The translations under genes were made by a program, and so were the position numbers. 64,000 bases of DNA from Marvania coccoides (taxonomy: Eukaryota; Chlorophyta; Trebouxiophyceae; Chlorellales; Chlorellaceae): assembly GCA_963854735.1 (NCBI GenBank), contig OY978099.1, positions 2,170,001 to 2,234,000 on the forward strand, read 5' to 3'. A model generated the notes under the pieces. The model was given only the letters and a program-made list of their open reading frames with translations, was not told where the DNA came from and did no database searches. Shown here one piece after another: positions 19,523-27,973 of this stretch. How positions within the stretch are numbered: position 1 is the first letter of the stretch; the number at the start of each line of letters is the position of its first letter.

Positions 19523-20907
19523 ATTAGCAACTTGCGTCGCACGGCTTCTTGCAGCAACGACTTTGCTATCGTGTCTACCATTTCACTTTGCTTACTGTCT
19601 AAGCAGCTGACCATATCTACCCTACTTGTTTAGACTTCTTCACTAGCGGCTCCACCACCCCGCCCCTCCAATGGCATCCATTCAAGTTCAAGTTTCAACT
19701 TAAAGTTCCAAGTTCCAAGTTTCATCTTCTTCAAGTTTCACGACTTGTGCCCATGGATTCACCACCAAGGGCACATGAAAGACCAACCTACAAACATCCT
19801 TGCGCATTTGCCACACATGGCCGCTCTTAGGGCCAAGTCGACGAGCGTATTTACCAGCAGACAAGCCCTGCATGGCATCCTCCATCAGCGAGACCATCTC
19901 TACCAACGAGAATGCGCAACAATCGCGCTAGTAGCCCGCGCCGCAGCTTGATCCCCTGCCGCCAAGGCCAAGAAAACCACACCTCTCCACATCCGCCCTA
20001 CCTAGACTCCACCACCTTTATTACAGACCACCCTTCAGCATGCCCAGAAATCACGGAGCCATCGAAGACGCGAGCCTCACTCTTCAGCATGCCCATAGGT
20101 GGCCACTTAATGGAGCCATCGAAGCTTAACGCCGCCCTTCAGCATGCCCGGATATCACGGTGCCATTGAAGCCGTCCATTAAGACCAAGCTCACGTTTAT
20201 CTTCCTTCTCACCGCAATCAAATTTCATCGACATTTTTCTGAGACCAAACTCATGACCACACCGTTGCCAACATGGACCTTTCCTACCTACGTGTCACCC
20301 TTGGGCCCCAGTGATACCCACCTTGCATTCTCCTCCACTGCCTCCGATTTTAAAGGGAGAACGGGCATCGCCAAGACCAAGAACTGATTTGCACCATGCA
20401 AGCCCTGCTCCCAATTGACATCATCAAGATCTATAGCTTATTGTGCCTGCTTGAAAGAGTAAAAGGGCGTTGCCACGGCATTTTAGCCAGCTGACACCCC
20501 TTCACCTCTGTCGTAGCACCACGCCACTTGCAGCTACCATTCCACCTCCGCGCCTCCCAAGTTACAAGATTCATCAACGATTCCATCATGGGTCCTACCC
20601 AATGCCTTCAATGCTTACCACGCGAATTACTAGACCAAGACGTTCTAGGTCCTCCCTGTCGTCCTCTGCCAAGTCTACACAATAACATCTTAAGACCAAG
20701 ACCAAAACACAATATCAAGACCCCGCCAAGCACTTCTATGTGACATTAATATGTATCACATCACTCTAGGAAAATTCGCTTTGACTTTTGCATTATTCAA
20801 CTTATTCCCATCCATCTACGCTCCCTAGCGAACAACCACTCGCATTTTCAATTGAAATGTTTCATTACGTTTCTATGCTCGTGCCTTCAAAGAGGACGTA
20901 GCTCTTT
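19523..20907 (+). other. Post-gag region of the gag-only element, no intact gene
   Basis: A stretch at about 19,795-19,880 (CCACACATGGCCGCTCTTAG...GACAAGCCCTG) matches the linker between gag and protease at 59,785-59,850. This shows that the element derives from a gag-pro ancestor and lost the rest. The sequences beyond it are C-rich and show only short open frames. A CTTCAGCATGCCC motif recurs three times at 20,032-20,150. Confidence 0.6.
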
Positions 20908-20922
20908 AGGAGGGAGGAAAGT

Positions 20923-21216
20923 TGTAGCAGCACAAGCTGCACTCCTTTGTTTCTCCTTACTTTAATCCCATCGAATAGCCATCTGACTTAGCATTCCAAA
21001 TATGCCTCCACCTCTCTTTGATTCCTATTGCATGGCTAGTCATGCCACTTCCCTTTCAGACACAAGCCCACGTATGCATTCTCCCTTTCTTTGCACACGT
21101 CTCGCACGCGCCTCCCTTTTATAAGACTGCGCCTCCCCATTCTCGGGGCATTAGTTATTATTCCCATAATTAGTCCTGTAAATACTCATACTAATAGAAC
21201 TAGTCCCTCTATTACA
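20923..21216 (+). repeat. 3' LTR of gag-only element
   Basis: I found no difference from the 5' LTR over its 294 bp. It is preceded by the purine tract at 20,908-20,922. Confidence 0.9.
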
Positions 21217-21388
21217 CCACCCTCCTCCGAGAATACCACAACACCGCTTACGCCGGCCATCTCGGCCGTGACAAGACCTACCAGGCCCTCTCTCAAACCT
21301 ACTTTTGGCCCAAGATGAGGGAGGAAGTGGAGCACTACGTGCGCACTTGTCCTCAATGCCAGCTTGTCAAGCCTTCCAACAAGCCCCC
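21217..21388 (+). pseudogene. Ty3-type integrase HHCC zinc-finger fragment
   Basis: In one frame the sequence gives EYHNTAYAGHLGRDKTYQAL, FWPKMREEV and VRTCPQCQLVK, that is H-x-x-H and C-x-x-C of the integrase N-terminal domain. It is probably the continuation of the Ty3 element cut at 17,774. The part between RNase H and integrase is missing. Confidence 0.8.
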
Positions 21389-21682
21389 TGTAATAGAGGG
21401 ACTAGTTCTATTAGTATGAGTATTTACAGGACTAATTATGGGAATAATAACTAATGCCCCGAGAATGGGGAGGCGCAGTCTTATAAAAGGGAGGCGCGTG
21501 CAAGACGTGTGCAAAGAAAGGGAGAATGCATACGTGGGCTTGTGTCTGAAAGGGAAGTGGCATGACTAGCCTTGCAATAGGAATCAAAGAGAGGTAGAGG
21601 CATATTTGGAATGCGTAGAGAGGTGGCTATTTGATGGGATTAAAGTAAGGAGAAACAAAGGAGTGCAGCTTGCGCTGCTACA
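21389..21682 (-). repeat. 294-bp LTR in reverse orientation, older copy
   Basis: The reverse complement matches the 17,774 LTR over its whole length, but with several substitutions (for example CAGCGCAAG for CAGCACAAG), so it is older than the pair on its left. Neither flank shows a target duplication. Confidence 0.85.
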
Positions 21683-22183
21683 GCAGCTGTCAAGAAAACC
21701 CGTGCCTGTCGACGATTGCAACAGCAGCAGAAGCGCCAGCGGGAGCGTTTGCAGCAGCAGGAAGTGCAGTTCCTCGCAGCAGCTCACTCCACGCGTGTTG
21801 CCAGCAAGAACATCCTTGTGTGCTCCAAGGCTAGTATCGAAACCGCCCAGGAAACAGTCAAGGCGGCCGAAGCTACTGCCCGCGCAGCGCTGAATAATCG
21901 CAAGACCGCGGAGATCCAGAGCAAGAACAACAGGACCGCCAGAAACGTCGCAGAAGTGGCCAACGACGCTTCGCACCTCCTTTACAACTTACTACAACAA
22001 CGAGATCGACCGGAAAGCTGCCCTCACAAGAGACCACGACAACCTCTTGCAGCAGAACCGCTTTTTTGCTGGTCAGCTACATATTGCAGTCCGAAAGGCG
22101 ACAGCGGGCCTAGTCACGGCGCAGGTAGAAACGCAGGCCAAATCAAGCAGGCGAAGCAGCTTGCCGCCGAACGGGACACCTAG
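21683..22183 (+). CDS. Gln/Ala-rich coiled-coil-like open frame, unknown
   Basis: From Met at 21,716 there are 155 codons. The first 60 are glutamine- and arginine-rich (QQQQKRQRERLQQQEVQ) and then alanine-rich with heptad-like spacing (ETVKAAEATARAALNNRKTAE), which would fold as a helix or coiled coil up to about residue 90; after that the composition looks random. No family recognised. It stands directly beside an LTR, so it may be a fragment of a transposon Gag or of a host coiled-coil gene. Confidence 0.3.
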   Translation, partial: AAVKKTRACRRLQQQQKRQRERLQQQEVQFLAAAHSTRVASKNILVCSKASIETAQETVKAAEATARAALNNRKTAEIQSKNNRTARNVAEVANDASHLLYNLLQQRDRPESCPHKRPRQPLAAEPLFCWSATYCSPKGDSGPSHGAGRNAGQIKQAKQLAAERDT

Positions 22184-22445
22184 AGAGGGGAGGTCAAAAG
22201 TCTCAGGGCGCAGCACAACCATTTGAAGCGGAGCGCAGAAGATTCTACTTTGTTGATCATCAACGCGGACCTGTATTCTGCGTTGTGCTAATCAACGTTC
22301 GCTCCCAACCTCGGTCGTACCCGTCCGCGTGGTATAAGAAGTCAGCTTTTCAGTGGGACGCCACCAAGAAAACTTTTGTATCGAGACACGTGCCGCAGGA
22401 CTTCCAGTAGTGGGATGCGTTACATCATTTTGCAGAATGTTACAG

Positions 22446-22697
22446 CTACGCGTTGCTGCACGTAGGTGACTGCGGCTCTGAAGTCTGCTTCGCGCTTTCC
22501 AGTTGCACAACTAATTTCTTCCCCTGCTCAACCAAATTCTGCGAATCCACACCAGCGTCTTCGTCAGATGAAGATGGAAGAATGCGAGAATCAGGACCGT
22601 GGTATATCGGGCTAGATATCGCAGGCAAATCCTGCTGCCTGTAATATTCAGCAAAATGCGCCAGCGCCTCCCACTGCTCGAATGTTTTCGGGTCTGC
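22446..22697 (-). pseudogene. Fragment of unknown coding sequence, copy 1
   Basis: The reverse strand encodes an acidic, serine-rich stretch including KTFEQWEALAHFAEYYRQQ and SSSDEDAGVDSQN, ending in a stop at 22,446. The same sequence occurs on the + strand at 25,785-25,836 plus 26,507-26,707, where a LINE splits it. It is probably part of a mobile element; no domain recognised. Confidence 0.5.
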
Positions 22698-22699
22698 TG

Positions 22700-23370
22700 T
22701 ACATACATACATACATTACAGGGTTAAAGTCCGCACAAAGAAGCAACTAAGGCAACATAGCAGACTGGCACCGAAGTGCAAGCAGATATAATAATAATAA
22801 ATTGATGAATGAAAATGAGAACAAAGAAAGACCAAAGAAAAACCAACCGCTAAAAGAAACAGAGAAAAGAATAACAAAGGAAAAGAAAAGAAAAGCTTAT
22901 ATCCAACCACGCAGCTTCTCGTACTCGCCAGCGTCATGGCTGGCTTTAATGAAAGAAGCAACCTGCTTCGGAGCTTGCTGCAGGACCTGAAAAAGATTCG
23001 GAGGAGATGAAGGGGAAGAGGAAGAAGAAGATGGCGCGTCAGGGAATAAAGATGGGTAGGATGCCCGCATTGCTACCAAAGAAGGGCGTGTGCAATGAAA
23101 AGCCATGTGCTCTTCGTCCTCGCAAGAACCAGAAGCACACAAGCGGCATGTCCGCTGCGAATGCGGCCGCCCAACGTAGCGCCCCGTCTCCACCCCAAGA
23201 TGATGCGAGCTGCAGCGGAATCTTGCCAAAGAGACCCGCCGCGGAACGGAAAGGACAGAAGAAAGGTACGGCTGCAAAATATAAGAACTCATTGTGGTAT
23301 CACCGCCTCGTATTGTTGCCTTGTAAAAGTCAGTTTTCGTCCCCGATTGTTGACGGTAAAAATCCATGTA
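22700..23370 (-). mobile_element. 5'-truncated LINE 3' end (about 670 bp)
   Basis: Reverse-orientation LINE piece: ATAC-repeat tail, 3' UTR and about 150 codons of ORF2, including the RRM-less zinc knuckle CRLCASGSCEDEEHMAFHC and a serine run. The 5' truncation point (ATACATGGATTTTTACCG on the sense strand) is the same as in the copy ending at 26,506. Confidence 0.9.
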
Positions 23371-23463
23371 TCGCAAAATCGTAAGCCATGGGTAAGCCAG
23401 ACTTAAGCTAGGCTTAGGACCATAAGCCCGACTTAAGCTAGACTTAAGCTAGGGACTTTAACC
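23371..23463 (+). repeat. TAAGCC-rich block, inverted partner at 33,981-34,072
   Basis: CGCAAAATCGTAAGCC ... GGGACTTTAACCACAGTGG is the reverse complement, with a few changes, of 33,981-34,072. Several TAAGCC and CTTAAG words lie between. Similar blocks lie at 10.9-11.2, 39.3, 60.7-60.9 and 62.5 kb. Confidence 0.7.
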
Positions 23464-24306
23464 ACAGTGGTAGTCTGTCTCACCCACCTTGGATTACTTC
23501 TATCAACGCAAATCATGCCTTCATAGCACGAACTGCACCATCTCCTCTCGGCATTACAACATTGCGGCCTGTAGCGCCTGTACGAAGCTGATTTTGTTGT
23601 GGACCGGTATTCTCTGCCGACGTGATCTGTCAACCTGCTCAGCGTATGCTCGTTGGCACATTCCATGCCAACCGTCCGCCACCGCACGAACGGGTCTTGC
23701 ACTCTGCAGACCAGGTGTTGCCCGCCACCAACTTGAGCAAAACTGAGGGGGAGCAAGGATCGTCTGATGAACTGCCACCGTCCACATAATTCTGAAGCCA
23801 AAACCAGGTTGCTCCAACCCACAAAACATCATACTTCGCCGCAGTTCTCTTGGTCCATGCGATATAAATGCCACCCTCCGCAATCCAATTTTACTTCCAC
23901 ACCGCCTAGCTAGTTTGATTTCACCCAATCATCAGTTTCCATTCACATTTCACCCATGCCAACCCGTCATTTCCATTTCATCGTCCTGCCACCACGACCT
24001 GTGCACTTCTTGTTGCCACCTTGCTTCTCTCTCGCTCCAGAAAAGCGTCCCTTCGTGCAGCCAATTTTGACGGTTCCGGGTTTTCTCATTTGATGCACTC
24101 CACTGAGTTATAGTGTTATTTGGGCTTATGGCCTGGGTCAGATGATTTGTTCACTTTATTCAAATATCCACTCCATTCTATATTTCCTTGCCTCCGAATT
24201 TTTCAGTGCCCGATTCGGGCAATTGTGTATGAAACCTGAATGAAATAAGGATAAGGGGAAGAAAATAAAACAGTATATTACATTTCGCGAAGAAGGAAAT
24301 GTCAAA
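23464..24306. other. Downstream region of the METTL24-like gene, no gene recognised
   Basis: Open frames of 60-130 codons exist on both strands at 23,433-23,928 but share no motif with known families. I cannot tell a decayed element from chance. Confidence 0.35.
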
Positions 24307-25576
24307 TCAGACATTCAAAGGTACCCGCAGTAATGTAAGCTCTGAACAATGCGAATGGTTTGGGTTATCTTCACGTGATACAATCGCATATCCCATATTC
24401 GCTAAATGGCTTATAAATAGAGCAAGGTCGCTCAGGGAGGGCTCATGTCCAGGCCAAAGAAGATTGCTGAAATCTTTTGTATTATTGAACGATTTTGTTC
24501 CCCAATACACGCCTCGATAATGCACTTCCATGGATATTTGCTCTGGCAAGCTCAGCGCATCCAAATGCCATGAAGAAAACACATCATATTCGAATCCTTC
24601 GATGTCTATTTTTAAAAGTGCCAATTTGGAATGTCCAAGTTCTTGCATGGCACCTTCAAGTGTAACCCATGTTTTTGGCAAAGCCTGCAATTAACGTAGA
24701 GTACATGGTAGGGTGACAAATTGGTGGATGTCATGTGTGCATGAACTCCCCTTACCTTCATTCGTTCAGAAGTACCAAGGCACTTCGGTACGAATTTATG
24801 CCGGGCATTGATTTCATGAGCTTGTGAAGTACAATCGAAGGATACAACCTGAAAATTAATTAGAAATTTCAATAGAAATAGTAGAATTCATACGTTGCAG
24901 TTTTCATGATGCAATATATATTTTTCGCAGGACCTCACCTCACAAGGTGTCTTATTTAAAATATCCTCTTCAAATTTGAAATTGTTGCGGCTTCCCAGCG
25001 AATATACTACACAGCCAGGGAGGAATACAGACGGGCACAGGGATTTTCCACCTGCATGGGTTAATAAGCAAGATCGTATATTGTTATATTGTTAAAGGTG
25101 GAAATCATGTACATACAAAAAAAAAACTCACCATTCCCACGTCCACCGTATTTGGTCAGCTGTTTATTGTCTGGACATTTAATGATTGGAGAAAATAGAT
25201 CCCAACGTCGAGTTCCCTGAGGCTCGGTTTGGCTGAATGTTTCTTTTTCGACCTCCTTGTAGAGCTGCATGGTGCGTAAAAAAATGCTAGACCGCCATTT
25301 TGTGAGGTTTGATGCAGCGTCCTTGGCGAATGCATCAGAAAAAAAAAATCCGGCTGTGTTCTCCAGTTGCCGGTTCTTAAGACTATATTCAAAAGGATCT
25401 ATGGAGGAATTTACTGAAGAATGAATCAATTTAGAGTACAGTAAATGTAAAATGACACCAAAGGCAATATAATAAATGAGCATGTGTAATCGACGAGGGC
25501 GATTTTTAACAACCCGACCCATTTTAATAAAGACGCATATGGTCTCTTCAGCAACGTTGTAGTTTGTGTGTAACAA
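24307..25576 (-). CDS. METTL24/FkbM-like methyltransferase, four exons, membrane anchored
   Basis: Exons on the reverse strand: 25,576-25,132, 25,051-24,939, 24,848-24,756 and 24,684-24,307. Introns of 80, 90 and 71 nt all start GTGAG or GTAAG and end in CAG. The joined frame is open for 342 codons, or 324 if the Met at 25,522 is used, which I prefer because it gives a basic start before the anchor LIYYIAFGVILHLLY. The lumenal part has the METTL24-type order. KYGGRGNGGKSLCP spans exon junction 1. CVVYSLGSRNNFKFEEDIL and CEVVSFDCT follow. Then come ALPKTWVTLEGAMQELGH and the FkbM-type core LALLKIDIEGFEYDVFSSW with an intact K-I-D-I-E-G. A methyltransferase fold in the secretory pathway is well supported; the substrate is unknown. 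It is the only FkbM-type gene here with introns. Confidence 0.85.
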
Positions 25577-25784
25577 AGTGCGCGGGGTTTTTATACGATG
25601 GTGACGCGCTTTGGGCGCCGTTTCTGGACACCCTGGGGTTCATTTGATTTGTTTGCTTTATGTTCGAAAAAACATACGATTAGCGTTTTGTTTTATTTCC
25701 TTTTGAATGCGTTTTAAATAAAGAGCCTCGGCTGCAAAAAATCAGCTGGTTGACATTTTGTGTTTTTTTTCAATATGATACAGC
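25577..25784. other. Upstream region of the METTL24-like gene
   Basis: About 200 AT-rich bases. GACGCGCTTTGGGCGCCGTTTCTGGACACCC resembles the sequence about 70-110 bases before the transferase start at 37,066 (GACGCGCGTTTTCAGCGCAGTTTCTAGAGACACCCC), as does the following TTTGTTTGCTTTA/TTTTGTTTACA. It may be a shared promoter element. Confidence 0.45.
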
Positions 25785-26707
25785 AGACCCGAAAACATTC
25801 GAGCAGTGGGAGGCGCTGGCGCATTTTGCTGAATATACACATACATACATACATTACAGGTTTAAAGTCCGCACAAAGAAGCAGCTAAGGCAACATAGCA
25901 GACTGGCACCGAAGTGCAAGCAGAAATAATAATAATAAATTGATGAATGAAAATGAGAATAAAGAAAGACCAAAGAAAAACCAACCGCTAAAAAAAAAAG
26001 AGAAAAGAATAACAAAGGAAAAGAAAAGAAAAGCTTATATCCAACCACGCAGCTTCTCGTACTCGCCAGCGTCATGGCTGGCTTTAATGAAAGAAGCAAC
26101 CTGCTTCGGAGCTTGCTGCAGAAACTGAAAAAGATTCAAAGGAGAAAAAGGGGAAGACGAAGAAGAAGATGGCGCGTCAGGGAATAAAGATGGGTAGGAT
26201 GCCCGCATTGCTACCAACGAAGGGCATGTGCAATGAAAAACCATGTGCTCTTCGTCCTCGCAAGAACCAGAAGCACACAAGCGGCATGTCCGATGCGAAT
26301 GCGGCCGCCCAATGTAGCGCCCCGTCTCCACCCCAAGATGATGAGAGCTGCAGCGGAATCTTGCCAAAGAGACCCGCCGCGGAACCGAAAGGACAGAAGA
26401 AAGGTACGGCTGCAAAATATAAGAACTCATTGTGGTATCACCGCCTCGTATTGTTGACTTGTAAAAGTCAGTTTTCGTCCCCGATTGTTGACGGTAAAAA
26501 TCCATGTATTACAGGCAGCAGGATTTGCCTGCGATATCTAGCCCGATATACCACGGTCCTGATTCTCGCATTCTTCCATCTTCATCTGACGAAGACGCTG
26601 GTGTGGATTCGCAGAATTTGGTTGAGCAGGGGAAGAAATTAGTTGTGCAACTGGAAAGCGCGAAGCAGACTTCAGAGCCGCAGTCACCTACGTGCAGCAA
26701 CGCGTAG
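25785..26707 (+). pseudogene. Fragment of unknown coding sequence, copy 2, split by a LINE
   Basis: 25,785-25,836 and 26,507-26,707 together equal the reverse complement of 22,446-22,697. The uninterrupted copy shows that the LINE between them inserted at GAATAT/TACAGG. The two copies diverge after GCGTAGCTG at 26,710. Confidence 0.75.
25837..26506 (-). mobile_element. LINE 3'-end insertion with readable target site
   Basis: 670-bp, 5'-truncated reverse-orientation LINE. The target word TAT is present on both sides (25,834-25,836 and 26,507-26,509) and once in the unoccupied copy near 22,645. It encodes the same 150-residue ORF2 tail as the 22,700 copy, with an A-run variant in the 3' UTR. 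Confidence 0.9.
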
Positions 26708-26801
26708 CTGGGGTGCCGACTTTATTTTGGCAGACTTGAGAAGAGAGAAAGAAATTATTTTTTCAATTTTTATTTTAAGAAAATTGAGTATTTGATTTGA
26801 A

Positions 26802-27710
26802 ATGGTGCCTTTGACAAGGGCAGAACAAGTCCGCCGTGCGGGGCTGACTGACGAACAGCGTGCGGCGGAGGAATTGGACGATGAGGCGCGTGAGGAAGCT
26901 GAGGAAGAAGCGCGCCGAGTCCTGGAGGAGGCGCGCGAGGAAGCTGCGGCTGAAGCGCGCCGCGTTGAGTCCGCAAGCGGTAGTTTGGCGGCGCGTCTGG
27001 CGGCCTTGCAGGCCGAGATCGCAGCCGTGACCGCAGAACGCAATGCTCTGCAGCAAGCTGCTAGCGCAGGAGGTAGCGGCGGCGGCCAGGGAGGCGGAAG
27101 AGGCGGCGACAGCACCGACACCGGCAGCCAGAAGTCCGTCGAGGACCAGATGCAGGGAGCTTTTCGCATGTTCAAGCCGGACAAGCTGGCCAGCTTCAGT
27201 GCCACTGCTGAACAGCTGACGTGGGACAAGTTCATGCCCTACCAGAAGACAGCAGCAGCCAAATGTCGCCTTGCCAACCTGACTAGCGGTTACGCGCAAG
27301 CTAGGTTCGTAACGTCATATTTTGACGGGCGTGCGCGCGAGCTCATGGAAGCCTTGCGTGACGCTGAGTGGCCAGAAACGCTGGAGCAGCTGTGGTCCCT
27401 GGTGGAGCGGCGGGGCGCTCCACCGCATCAAGCAAGATGCCACTGAGTCAGTCATTGACTTCACGCCGCGCTTTGAGATGGTGTGTGCCGCAGCTGGAGT
27501 TGAAAGTGATGACGAACGCCTGGAGAGGTTTCGCATCGCCATCCTCCCTGCTCTGGAAAACGAGCTCCGCCTGGTGGAACTCCAGTCCATGGACGCAGAG
27601 GGCCGCACCACGCCCAAGGGCTACCGCACCATGCTGACGATCGCAGCCAACGTGGAGCGCCTGCGCCCACCACCACCCGCCAAACCGGAGTACCGTGGCA
27701 GGAGGCCGTA
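26802..27710 (+). pseudogene. Chromovirus-type Gag fragment
   Basis: The first 214 codons start with an acidic coiled-coil-like segment (EELDDEAREEAEEEARRVLEE), then a glycine-rich linker, then a capsid-like domain (FKPDKLASFSATAEQLTWDKF, GRARELMEALRDAEWPETLEQLWSLV). A one-base frame change near 27,415 is needed to continue into RIKQDATESVIDFTPRFEMVC and LERFRIAILPALENELRLVEL. The piece stops at 27,710, where an LTR of another family begins. It may belong with the chromodomain integrase at 49.7-50.7 kb; this is inference. Confidence 0.7.
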
Positions 27711-27973
27711 TGAAGCAGCACCAGCTGCTCCTCTTTGTTTATATATAATACAGTGATTAATGACCTTTCTATGGCTCTAATTCTGTATTTTGCATTCCTT
27801 TTGTCTTGTCATCTTATTCTCTCTTTCTATTTTCATGCATTCAAGACCACTCCCCAAAACTGAACAGGGGGGCTTATTAAATATAATATAACGTCTTGCT
27901 GTAAATCCTATCGCTTTAGCAAGCAGAGCTCGGCACTCAAGTAGAGCTGGGCTCCTTTTCACAAACTATTACA
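27711..27973 (+). repeat. 263-bp LTR, related to the 294-bp family
   Basis: Starts TGAAGCAGCACCAGCTGC and ends AACTATTACA. The ends match the 294-bp LTR while the middle differs. No target duplication (CCGTA left, TCGTC right), and different elements lie on each side, so the junctions reflect rearrangement. Confidence 0.75.

Larger units (their letters stand above)
17774..21216 (+). mobile_element. Gag-only Ty3-like LTR retrotransposon (TR-GAG-like), 3.4 kb
   Basis: Two 294-bp LTRs bound this element. Downstream of the 5' LTR comes a primer-binding-like sequence, a leader, one gag gene (18,524-19,522) and about 1.4 kb of sequence without pol, ending in the purine tract AGGAGGGAGGAAAG just before the 3' LTR. 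The two LTRs look identical when read side by side, implying recent insertion or gene conversion. Flanks are CCAGC and CCACC, so a clean 5-bp target duplication is not present. A 125-bp LTR of another family sits inside the leader. Lacking pol, the element would need enzymes from a relative such as the 58-kb one. Confidence 0.85.
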
